A stretch of DNA of 31,612 nucleotides, taken from contig NW_003134840.1 in assembly GCF_000003605.2 (NCBI RefSeq), positions 263,026-294,637 of the forward strand, given 5' to 3'. How positions within the stretch are numbered: position 1 is the first letter of the stretch; every line of letters begins with the position of its first letter. The notes beneath the pieces were generated by a model. That model saw nothing but the letters and a program-made list of their open reading frames with translations. It ran no database searches and had not been told where the DNA came from. This DNA is from Saccoglossus kowalevskii. Lineage: Eukaryota > Hemichordata > Enteropneusta > Harrimaniidae. Shown piece after piece: positions 10,956-21,070 of the stretch. A program made the position numbers and the translations under genes.

Positions 10956-11605
10956 AATTGGTCCAAATGAGCATGGTTATGGCTGTTTTATACTTTACAC
11001 AAACTCCAGGTTTTATATCAGTGGGTGGTTAGAGCATTTGAGTTTGTTTTATTTGTGTGTTCAATCCAAAATTGGAAATCACAGTAAATGACCATATTGA
11101 TATGCTCTGTTGATATATACTACAAACTAAATGTTAGATCATTTGATTGAGTAGTTTATACCAACACTGTTTGACATTTTGTAATTTTCTGTGATCAAGC
11201 ATAATAAATTGTTCAAATAGCAATTCGCTTTGTGCACAGATGATACAAGTAGGTTTTGTTAAAACTGTAGTTAGTGGTTAAGAAAATAAATTCAAAGCAG
11301 GCTATAATGTAAATTCAATATTGTTGCAAAAGTGTGTTTAGAATCTAACTTCAAATGTCCCGTGATGTTGATGTTTCATACCAACTTTGTATCAATTGGC
11401 CAAGAACTTTATGACAAGGTTTTTTTAATTTGGTCTTTTTTGGCCACTAGAAGTATGAGGTGTTGAGCACCTTCGGTTTTGAAATTGAAATAACAATGTT
11501 GAACAGACCACATGACTGATCACAATCATTTTATTTACCTCATACAAATATCTGACCATATTAAATACTCCACACAACATTTCACCTTCCACTTCAAATT
11601 TGCAG
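10956..11605. other. Non-coding spacer before the repeat-gene fossil
   Basis: No motif-bearing ORF is seen. It lies between the 141-bp MITE and the first recognisable codon of the broken gene that follows. It may include decayed 5' sequence of that element, since TTTGCAG at 11599-11605 looks like a splice acceptor. Confidence 0.3.
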
Positions 11606-14600
11606 TTCTGCACCAACTATATGAAAAACGTCTACAAGACTATGGTATTGAGAAAGAGATTAACAGAAAACGACCCAAAGAAAAAAATCGCACATACTTC
11701 CCAGACGCACAAGAGCAAAGTGATGGCAAAAACAAGATTTTGGTTTTCCAACAAGGAATGCAGGAGATGCTGAAACAGGCAATGGGTTCTGATTACAAGG
11801 TGATACACTATTGCTTACAAAAGCTGCCAAGTTTGTGTGTAATGAGATGATAAACTTTAATGGATTGAACTTCTGGGTATCAACAAAAATCAATGCCAAC
11901 CACACTAAAAATTCTGGTTTCCATGCTAGTGCTGATTTGGAAGATCAAGTTTCGACTTACAGGCTCTCAATTTCAGAGCTCATTGTCTTTAACTTCAAGA
12001 AACATTCATCAACTTCTGCCAAGTCTCGCCTTTCCTTGAAAAGAGAACTGCCATTGCCTCTATATATTAGAATGAAGAATCACACAGAGACTCGGTATAA
12101 ACAATGATTACCAAGCTTTATGACTTTGGTTTTAGTGTAAACTATGACAAAGTCCTGCAACTTGAGAACCAGCTTACAACTTGAATTATGTATATAATCC
12201 TTCTTGTACAACTGCCCAGGGTTCCTTTCATGGCACAGCTCTTAGCCTGTTCCAGTTTCTCGCTATGTTAAATTTGGGTAGCAGACAAGACGATCTCAGG
12301 ATGCCTTCGCCTAATGCCAAAAAGAATCATGATTTACCTGACACATTTACAACTGTGCCAGCTGTGGCTATGAAGACAGCTGCGGTTGCATTCCCCAAGC
12401 TGTCGTATGTTTCTGTTCCAATAAATGGAGAATTTGCAGATGCAGAGCTGAAGGAGAAGGACTGGCTGAAGTATGCTGGTCATGTAATGGAAAAAGAAAA
12501 AGTGGAAAATGGTAACACTGTGCCCTGGTAAGCTTTCCATGCTTCTAAACAAGGTTCACTCTCGCGTTTTGCCCCTATTTTATGAGAATCAGATAAGCTA
12601 TAATCAAGTATGAACTAAATGTTGAGCACTGGGCTACAGAATTCCTCAATCCCAGACAGATGCCTGTTGTAGCAGTGGATGCACCACTTATGCACTAGCC
12701 AAGTTCACTCAATGGAATTGATCCGATACACATGCATCACAATGTTGGGTGGTCTACACATTGAAATGGCCATGTCCAATGTTCTGACACAAGGTGGAAT
12801 TGCTTCATCAGGCACTACTGACTCTTTTTTGAAGGCCACACATGTAACAAGGACAATATATGCTCACCAGATGACTGCTTTAGCCCTATCAAAGCTTCAG
12901 CAAAATGCTTTATTACTCAGGCATCCAATGATGGTAAAACCAAAGGTACATGGAAATACTGGAATACTGGGATACAATTCTGAACATAAAGCTCGTGGGT
13001 CTTATTTTCATCAGATCACAACGTGAGGGAAATTTTCCTTTGTATGTGGAAAGCCTAAAAGCACTGGTCCCATTGTTCTTCGCATTAGACCACCACAATT
13101 ATGCCCGGTGGCTACCAATACACATCAGAGACATGGAAAATCTTCCAGAACCCATTTTCGATGACTTTCAAGGTCATGATCATTGGGTCATCCACAAAGC
13201 AACCAAAAGATTTTCGGGCATGGCAATAGACAAGGCACATGAGCGGAATAATAAAGCAGTCAAGGGCTCTGGTGGGGCAGTTGGTCTGACTGAATATCCT
13301 TCGCCTTTCAGGAAGTGGATGATCGCAAGGTCTGAACAAGCACGGCTATTGAGGGAGTTTGAGGCTGGCTATCTTCCAAAAGAAAATGAGTGCATCTATC
13401 ATCATGAAGAAGGATTTTCCATGCAGAATAGATTCATGGAGCATGCTGTTAGTCTGGCTGATACAATCAATGAGATGGGGAACCTCTTCCTTGTTGACAG
13501 TGATGAGTTATTGTCTCTAGACACACGTAATGTTTTGGATGAATCTGTGGTGAATACAATATGCCAAATATCATAAAGAAGTGATAATAGATTGTACACA
13601 CTCAATTCATGACCCCATAAAAAAGAATGCTCTACCTCTTTTCAGATGCCCGAGGCCTAAATCAGAGCCAAGACAAGCAGAGACAATCTCACTACTAAAG
13701 AATGATGTTGCTCTGTCCTCCCATTTGTACATTGTGATGCATCACAGGGAGAGGGACATGAGTGAGTTCGTAAAACATGAGAACTATCCCTTTCCTCCTT
13801 CACTCTCCGATGGTGGTAAATTGCGATCTATTGAACATATTGGCACAAGACAATAGGCAAGATCCTCATGGTTTCTTACACTTGCTCTCCTCTTCTGGCA
13901 TATGCTGACCGTATCTTTGTTCCACACATTCTGAAGCAGTTGCACTCAAAAAGAATAGATGTAGTATGGGACACCTACACCCCTAGCAGTATAAAAGAAG
14001 CTACAAGAGAAAAACGATGAAAAGGTATTTGGAGAAAGGTTGCTGGTGAAAACAAGATTCCAGGAAACTGGTCTGACTTCTTGCGTGACCCAACCAATAA
14101 ACAGAAACTGTTTTCATTCCTTCATCACAAGATTGCTACCACCAACTGTCCCGAAACAAGGAAATCATTATTACATCTGTACTGCAACCATTCATCCAAG
14201 AACCAATCTTCCATGCCACCATGCAACCATGAAGAAGTAGACAAAATGCTGCTAAACCATGTACAGGGTGCTATACTGCTTGGTTGTGCTAAATGTTTGG
14301 GACGAACTGTTGATACAGATGTTCTTGTTATCCTTATTGGTAGGTTTCATCTTTGGCTGAAGATGTGAATATTTGGGTTGCTTTTGGTACAGCGAATACA
14401 TATCATCACATCAATGGTATATATGATATGTTGGGCTATTAGAAATCCTTGGCTTTACCACTCCACTGCTTTAATATGGAATATGGTCTTTGAGTGAACA
14501 ACTACTCCAGATGGTTGAGAATGGGCTCTTGGTAAGGACAAACAGACATGGATGCCTGTTTGGAACACTCAACCAATGGCCTCCAAAGCATGCACAGAAC

Positions 14601-14629
14601 TGGTCAAGTGTGCATGCAATACTAGTTAA
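11606..14629 (+). pseudogene. Broken copy of an uncharacterised high-copy metazoan protein family
   Basis: Blocks in all three frames line up in the order of a large uncharacterised protein known in many copies from cnidarians, molluscs and other invertebrates (recognised from memory). The order is YEKRLQDYGIEKE (from 11620), LLTKAAKFVCNEM, LPLYIRMKNH, TKLYDFGFSVNYDKVLQLEN (about 12103), NPSCTTAQGSFHGTALSLFQ (12190), FLNPRQMPVVAVDAPL (about 12635), GGLHIEMAM (12745), GGIASSGTTDSFLK. The longest open piece (12950-13576) has ALDHHNYARWLPIHIRDM and MAIDKAHERNNKAVKGSGGA. Then come LPLFRCPRPK, LLKNDVALSSHLYI, FVPHILKQLHSKRIDVVWDT, IPGNWSDFLRD, VDTDVLVILIG and, at the end, ACTELVKCACNTS before TAA 14627-14629. 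There are at least eight frame shifts, stops at 12529, 12583 and 14018, and deletions before NPSCTT and after HIEMAM. It is not translatable. Function is unknown; copy number suggests a mobile or selfish gene. Confidence 0.85.
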
Positions 14630-15140
14630 TACCTTTGATGAGCCGTTATGTTTTTAAATGTGTGGGACTAAGGGTACTAGATGTGAATAGATTCCTAGTG
14701 AGATTGGTGCATTCTTTAGTCAATAAAACTTAAAAAGTTAAATTTATTGCTACTAAATTATACATAAGCCTTGTATGTGTTGCCAGTGATATGCTAGATT
14801 CCATTGTTCTTTAAATGTACTCATCAGGGGATAATACATTAGGAAACATTACTGTTCCACAGTAGTTTGTGGTCAGACTACACCAAGTCAGACTACACTG
14901 TGACTAAATACTGGCTTAGATATAAGCTAATCCCATATGTTTTCATATTAGCTATACCCAATTGTGTTCACTCACAGGAGGGCCCAACAGCACTGGCTAA
15001 GAACACCCAAACTTGTTTCCCGAATTCTGGGAATATACTAATGTGTTTTTATTTTGTCAATATAAAATATCCAAAAACCAACAAAACCAATTGTGAATAT
15101 TCATGGTATATTTTAAGTCTAACCGGACCGGAGTGAGTAT
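14630..15140. other. Spacer between gene fossil and LTR
   Basis: No gene is seen. A short direct repeat, TCAGACTACAC, occurs at about 14873 and 14888. The 89-codon ORF at 14867-15136 has no recognisable motif. Confidence 0.4.
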
Positions 15141-15240
15141 TGTGAACACAAGCGTTGTGTTCGGGGATCTTGGGAACTTCGGGATCCAGATTCAAGCCAA
15201 ATGAGTACACATTACTAGTAGTTAAATACAGATAGTCCAG

Positions 15241-15247
15241 CTTTATT
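15241..15247 (-). terminator. LTR polyadenylation signal
   Basis: AATAAAG on the minus strand aligns with AATAAAG at 19988-19994 in the second LTR copy. The signal's conservation between diverged copies supports the LTR reading. Confidence 0.5.
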
Positions 15248-15652
15248 CACACAAACAGTCAGGTTAAGTAACCCCGTTCTTTCGTTCTTCTCAAAGTAAA
15301 AACACTAACCCGTGGCAGAGTAAACATGCGACCAGCCAATCGATGAAGTCGGTGGCACGATCACGTGAGTACCAAAGATTGTCACACGCAACGTAATATT
15401 ACCGTAATTGGTATAGTACAGGTGTGATGGTTCAAATACCAAAATGGCAACAGTAACAAAAAGACGTCCCTGGCGGCGATGATAAAATACGAACACGGAG
15501 CCAACAGATGAGGTTTCAACTGGTACTGGTATTATTATACTTTGCAAACATCAAGTACAATAACGCGGTAAAACTCCACTACTCCAATAACTAGATACTT
15601 AAACTCCAATACAATTCAACGAGATCTCCGATCTGAATTCAGTGCTGAACAA

Positions 15653-15666
15653 CTCCCCTATATATA
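15653..15666 (-). promoter_or_regulatory. LTR TATA box
   Basis: The minus strand reads TATATATAGGGGAG, inside the LTR and about 300 bases from its start. This is the expected place for a U3 promoter. A second, weaker TATA-like stretch (CTATTTATAG) lies opposite 15677-15686. The matching part is deleted in the 19.8-kb copy. Confidence 0.5.
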
Positions 15667-16080
15667 CCCACACTGTCTATAAATAGACCATTACATCAGC
15701 ATACATAATGAGTCTGGAACTTACTACAAATTTCTAGAATGTTCCATTACCTTCTATTGCCTTCTACAGTGCCCGATTACCTATTCAATCAACATCTAAA
15801 AATTCCACCCAGACACAGTACGGTTCTAGAACATTCTCAGTCACACGGAAGTGGTAAACAAGTCGTATGCGACATGGATGTATCCCATGGTTAAAGCCTT
15901 GCAAAGTTGCCACTACTAAATACAATAAATAAACAATCTAGTTATCAAATTCATGTAATATATGTTTATCATCTCCACCCTAAACATGAAAGTTGTTGAT
16001 TTTAACGACCTGTGAACCGAATGTGCGAACGTGATGTCGCCATCATAACGTGAGAATGTATTACTACTTTAAATATAAAA

Positions 16081-16494
16081 ACATATTTTAGTATAAGGTA
16101 GTAACAAATCTTCAGTCATTTTAACTATTATTACTCAGTAGAGTAACCGGGAAAGCATACATGTTAGTTCTATGGTAATGTTAAAAAAACACTGCAAATT
16201 AAAGACAATGTCTAGCATTATAATACCGTGAACAAACAAACAAGTCATTCACTGCCATTTCAGCTAGCTACACACATGGAGCTCTATGCTAGACCCCCCC
16301 CCATATAACTTACTGAACCACCCAACACCGTTCTACACATGCAGTAGTTATTTCTAAGATATTTTTCATATCGCATTATAAAGCAGTCATAATAGAAAAT
16401 AGCAAAATATAAAAATGAAGCAGAGCATCATGGGTATTTCTTAGTTGACTGTGTCTAAGCCACTTTAAAATCGCCTTCCAACGACATTCAACAT
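16081..16494. other. Non-coding, nothing recognised
   Basis: AT-rich sequence with a short C run near 16295. It may include decayed internal sequence of the LTR element to its left, but no coding motif is seen. Confidence 0.4.
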
Positions 16495-16586
16495 AAACTT
16501 CTACAATGTATTTATTAAAGTCCTGTAATTGTTTTTGTTATGGGTAATAAAAAAAATATTAAAAAAAAAAAAAAAACTTCTACAAT
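16495..16586 (+). mobile_element. 66-bp poly(A) retroposed insertion with 13-bp target duplication
   Basis: AAACTTCTACAAT occurs at 16495-16507 and again at 16574-16586. Between them are 66 bases that end in AATAAA (16546-16551) and a long A tract (interrupted by TATT, then an A run from 16561). A 3' end with poly(A) signal and tail between a direct repeat is the mark of LINE-mediated insertion of a strongly 5'-truncated transcript. The source RNA cannot be named from so short a body. Confidence 0.8.
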
Positions 16587-19110
16587 TTATAACACGCATA
16601 AATGAAAAGTTACTGGTTAAGGATTTCGATGCAAAATGTTATAGTTTGGGTGTATTTGGAGACTGAATTTTAGTATGACTGAGTATAGTTGAGATTAATA
16701 ATACTTATGAATATAATAATTAATCTTTCAAATGGACATTGAGTGCAATGGTATTTCGGGTGCTTAGCCTGAGCTGAATGTTTGCAAACACTGCGCTGCG
16801 CGTCGGTCGATACACTTGCTGTACTGTTTCGTGCATACTTTGCAGTATCCTCGTAAGAACCTCATATTATTTGACAGTGTACCCTAAGTTAATACCAAAA
16901 GTATTGTATACATTTGCGACAACCATAAGGTTATTACAAGGTTGCCCCCAAGTATGTGCTCTTGATATTTTCCGACACATGATTCAAATGACTAACCAAA
17001 CAAAACTGAGGCTGGATAAATGAATAAAATAAACCCATATTAAGTAGAATTTATGGCTATGGTCATATCATATAAATTAGAACATATACAAGTTAAAATA
17101 AAGACATGTTAGTTCAGTGCGGCTGTGTATGTACTCGGATGTAAACTAGGTTTGTTCGGCGAGACAAGATATCACATTAACGTATACTTGCATCCAGTCC
17201 CAAAATAATATTTCTGCCAACTCCAGGTCGTTTTTTTTTTAAAAATACCGCAGTTGGCTATCTCTGTTTTCTCTCGTGTATTGTATTATTTATAGCATGC
17301 CATTTCTTACGTAATAAAGTTAATAAGCAATATATACTTCTTACCCTCTTACAAGTACAGTGACACAGAGCTAAAATCTGCAAATGCATCAGTAATGGCT
17401 GGCAAAGGATTGTTTTTGAAATACGTCAGTACAAAGCCGCCTACTGCAGGTAACATCGCTGTTGTGACCACATCGCAATGCTATGTCACAAAAGGTTAAA
17501 TAAGACTACGGTTGATTTCGTTGTCGTAAACGTGTATGATCCATTAAATTTATATTCTTAGATTTAGGGTGTGACGGTTGATGAATTCAAAATGAAGTTA
17601 TCATTATCACAGATTTGATCGTTGTGAGTAACTGTTTCAAAACTGTTCATTTAGAGTTATTTTAATTGAAAAATTACAATAAAATTGTCACTAAACAAAT
17701 TAATAACAAAGCCAAATTTTCCATCTAATCTAATATTCAAAAACCTGTCGTCCATGAATCTGCGATTCTGTAGTTATATAATTGGTCTGACATATGATCT
17801 CACAATCCCCCAAGGGAGACATTTATAAACAATTTGTTGTAAATAATGGTTGAATAGACATGAATAGAAATGTTCTACACTATTTACCATTCGAGGAAAG
17901 ATAAACAAACCCCTCAATTACAAAATACAGGTTGACTCGTTATAAGTTTTATTCTAAGATTAACAGTGACATAAATGTTACTGTTCATTTAAATGTTGCA
18001 ATATGATGTTCTATTTGATTCACACAAAGTGATAATTTTTGGTGGCACATATAGCGCAACTGGAAATCCAATCCACCTAGTGTTCATCACTTTGTAGTAA
18101 TGCATCATTCTGGATATTAAAAAAATATTGCATTCACTTTCATCAATGCCGAGAGTGTAATCCAAAAATTTCAATTCGAATTATTTATTATTAATTGCCA
18201 ATGAATTTGGCGTCAAATTAAACATTTTTTGACTGTGAGTGCGCTCTGGGATCCACACATCGATCTTTCTGTGTTGTTATACATACCTTACACCAGAATA
18301 TCATTAATGTAATTTATTTAATCATGCAGTCTTATTGGTATTATCACAAATAAGCGAATATGATACAAATGTTATGATAATGAAGCACAATGTTATGAAG
18401 CACAATGACAGGTCAGAGGTCATTACGACTGCATACTTTACGCTTTCCTTGCCCAGAGCTAAGCATAATGCTGATAGTATTGAAACTTATTGCAAAATTT
18501 TCTTGTATTTTAGAAATACCCGTAATGGTTCTTAATAAGGTACGATGTACAGACCTCCTCGTCAATATAGCACGCTGTACCTTATGGCAATATAGTAACA
18601 GATGTGTAATACTAGATATAAACAATACGGTCATATTCAGTGCAATGATGGATATGTTTTATGTTATTGGCATTCATAAACAGTGATCAACTACTGATAA
18701 ATACTATTAAAGTATCTGATTTTCGTTTTTTGAGTATAATACATTAAACAACATTGTTGATTTAACTAATTTCCTTTTAGTTTTTCCTAAAATTATTTAC
18801 TTCCTATGTATTTGGATACTCATTCAAAAAACTCATTCTGCAAATTAAAAGCATTCCATTCCGACATGGAGGTTAACAGGGTCCACCACAAAAGCCACAG
18901 TATTAGTAATATGTGGACATGAACACCGTTAGCACCAACCTAATTTAATTTCGTTTTCGGATGTGTGCATGTTAAGTATGGTTTTAATCACGCCTTAGAT
19001 TTGTGAGTGAATTTTTGAAAAGCGAACTGACACAACAGCTATATCTGTGTCTACAAGTCTAAATAACAAATCTGACTGGACGTATTCAATTACGCTAAAT
19101 CATTAAATAT
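16587..19110. other. 2.5-kb non-coding stretch, one doubtful exon
   Basis: Mostly AT-rich sequence without motif-bearing ORFs. On the minus strand, 17447-17353 could be an exon: it follows CCTGCAG, reads VGGFVLTYFKNNPLPAITDA and ends at a GTAAGA donor. The frame is open only over about 31 codons, no flanking exon was found and the protein is not recognised. The ORFs at 16778, 17989, 18335 and 18405 show no known features. Confidence 0.35.
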
Positions 19111-19119
19111 GAGGTCGAG

Positions 19120-19325
19120 ATCTGCTCATCACACGTCGCGCCTAAAGCGCGAGCTTACTAGGGGGATCCAGCGGCATACTCCTCCTTACACAATTGAAAT
19201 CTAGATTCCCCTGAAACGCTATTTTCTGCATTTTGAGGGGCACATTTTGCTGAAGCAATAGGTTTCAGTTTGATTTTCGAGGTGGCTTCTCAACATTTTT
19301 TTTCGAGGGGGAAACCTGACCCGTT
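19120..19325. repeat. Probable dispersed repeat remnant
   Basis: The stretch GCGCGAGCTTACTAGGGGGA, then TCCAGCGGCATACTCCTCC, ATTTTCTGCATTTTGAGGGG and TTCGAGGGGGAAACCTGACC, differs in base composition from its surroundings. It resembles a G-rich dispersed repeat seen in many aquatic invertebrate genomes (recollection only). No second copy occurs in this window and no termini were defined. Confidence 0.35.
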
Positions 19326-19369
19326 CGTCCATTGGCAATGGACCATTTTATTTAATGCTGATTCTAGTA

Positions 19370-19452
19370 TTAAAGCGCGATAGTCGTCGCGCTGCGCATG
19401 TGCGAGATATATGGGTCTCATATAAACAAAGATGGCGACTTTGGCTGTTGCG
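19370..19452. mobile_element. TTAA MITE, right end decayed
   Basis: TTAAAGCGCGATAGTCGTCG, then TGCGAGATATATGGGTCTCA and AAGATGGCGACTTTGGCTG, is the reverse complement of the 10233-10321 element with few differences. The expected terminal GCCCTTTAA is replaced by GCGCAGGACAA, so the right border is lost near 19452. Confidence 0.7.
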
Positions 19453-19689
19453 CAGGACAACGAGTACGAACTGTTACCATATTTGCTCTATTAGAAGAGC
19501 ATCTCCAATAGAAGCACATGTAAGCCAACAGTTGCATTATATATTGATTTATTAAAATATGTATTTTGATCATAGAAACACCTCTGTCACTTACATTAGA
19601 GCATATTATTCCCACAACGCATTTCAGGGGCGCGTCCCCATTAGGCAAGTTCTATGTATCCCCACCCCTTGCCTCGGGGCCATGTGTAC

Positions 19690-20107
19690 GCACATTTTGT
19701 TCATACGCCATTACAGTATTGTTTAGGATCCACAACTTGCATGTTTAGGGTAGACATTATAGACATATATTACAGGACTATTATAAATAGAATGTTTACT
19801 AATTGTTTTATTAATGGCAACTTTGCAAGACTTTAACCGTGAGACACATCCCTGGTAATCATGTGATCGTGCCCATTGCAGCGATTGGCTGGTCGCGTGT
19901 TTACGCCTTAGAGATTTAGGGGAGAGTTTGTAAGAAAGAAAGGAGATAAGTGGGCAGCGAGGCCTTACCTCAGCTGACCTTTGGACGAATAAAGTTAGAG
20001 TATCTGTAATAAACTAATGTGTATTCCTTTGGATCGAGTCTGGTACATCTACGGTGTAAGTGTTATCAGTGTAAGTGAGTTCCCCGAACACATCGCTAGT
20101 GTCCATA
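19690..20107 (+). mobile_element. Internally deleted LTR copy with 3' internal remnant
   Basis: This is the plus-strand counterpart of the LTR at 15141-15971. The LTR starts near 19757 (TTATAGACATATATTACAGG, first G mutated) and keeps GGCAACTTTGCAAGACTTTA, CGATTGGCTGGTCGC, AATAAAG (19988-19994) and TCCCCGAACACA. It ends near 20107. Relative to the other copy about 450 bases, including the TATA region, are missing between ACATCC and CATGTGATCG (near 19860). The left flank (GTACGCACATT...CAACTTGCATGTTTAGGGT) matches the internal side of the first copy. No coding region remains. Confidence 0.65.
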
Positions 20108-20709
20108 GCATACGATGGAGAACCAGGGCAGTCGTCTAGTAATTCGGGATGTTTGAGACCAATTCAACAACTATTTCGTCTGTTTTTCAAACTACACCCA
20201 ACAGATACTGTGTTATATTTACTGTGACATGGAATAACAAACGAAACAGTAAATTTGAGAGTTTCAATAAGCACGTTAAAAGAGTAGGAGAAAAATTAAG
20301 GTCATATACTCATTGCGCATTTTAAACATGTACACATATTATATTTACCTGCTGTTGTCACACATAATGCAATTATTTTTTTGTAAAAATACCTATTAAT
20401 TATTTCAGCACAATTAAACAACAGTGAATTATAGTTTTGTTCATACTATAAATTCGCAAATTACAAAGGTTACTGGAGGACATTAACAAGGAGTTTGGTA
20501 ACGTGTTAACCTGCTGTATTCTAGTATTTGATGTGTTAAATTTAAGCCAGTTTTATTGTGTCACAGTCGCATAACGTTTATGACATGTATATAGTATGGG
20601 GTACATATCAAATGCTGCGAATGAGATACATATTATGTCCATTAAACGTGGAGCGTTGACAAAAATTAAATAACATCATAATTTTCAATGTATTTTCAGT
20701 GAGAGCATG
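20108..20709. other. Non-coding, nothing recognised
   Basis: AT-rich spacer to the right of the LTR copy. No primer-binding site or element continuation is visible, in keeping with the LTR being a 3' LTR. Confidence 0.45.
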
Positions 20710-21066
20710 TTGACACGGCGTTATTATCCATATACTGGCAGTGAAATAGTTGTCTGGCTACCACAATGCACCATCACAATGACAAAAGCGCGACATACAA
20801 ACACGACGTCAATAAAGGGGTAGCAAAGTTGAAAGTTCGTGATCCCGACCTCATTCCCGTGTTTGCGCGAGATGTAGTGCTGCATACAAGGGTAAAGTAT
20901 CGTGAACCTCTTTCGACGGGTCCGTATGCGACACCTGTGTTTGGACATCTGCCTTCTTTGGTAGCATTAGCGGGATGACGTTGAAGTTGTTTCTTAAGTC
21001 CGAATAATGTCAGGAAAAGGTCCAAATATGGGGTTGTTATGAGTTCGTCGCCTACACAGTCAACAT
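20710..21066 (+). other. CpG-rich patch with a possible first exon, unrecognised
   Basis: This patch has more CpG than its neighbours and carries overlapping ORFs of 70 codons (+, 20766-20978) and 83 codons (-, 21025-20774). Neither shows a domain I recognise. Another possibility is a short plus-strand start, MSSSPTQSTYK, which runs directly into GTACGTGA, a good splice donor, near 21070. It could be a promoter with first exon or a fragment of an old insertion. No downstream exon was found. Confidence 0.25.
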
Positions 21067-21070
21067 ATAA

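Larger units (their letters stand above)
15141..16080 (-). mobile_element. LTR retrotransposon 3' end: complete LTR (15141-15971) plus internal remnant
   Basis: On the minus strand a purine-rich tract (AGGGTGGAGA, 15972-15981) is followed by TGATAAACATATATTACATG and ends GTGTTCACA at 15141, giving an 831-base LTR with TG...CA ends. It has a TATA box (TATATATAGGGGAG, opposite 15653-15666) and AATAAAG (opposite 15241-15247). Several blocks recur at 19757-20107 in the opposite orientation: GGCAACTTTGCAAG, CGATTGGCTGGTCGC, CCCCGAACACA. Bases 15972 to about 16045 also match the sequence left of that second copy, so both retain the polypurine-tract side of the internal region. No gag or pol was found. 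The layout fits a Ty3/gypsy-like element, but this is not proven. The 80-codon minus-strand ORF at 15305-15547 is inside the LTR. Confidence 0.72.

Noticed and set aside
10703..10970. Overlapping 72- to 87-codon ORFs on both strands
   Set aside because: They are produced by the GC-rich MITE at 10810-10950 and its flanks.
15305..15547. 80-codon minus-strand ORF
   Set aside because: It lies wholly in the LTR, downstream of its TATA box, and the matching part of the other LTR copy is deleted or closed.
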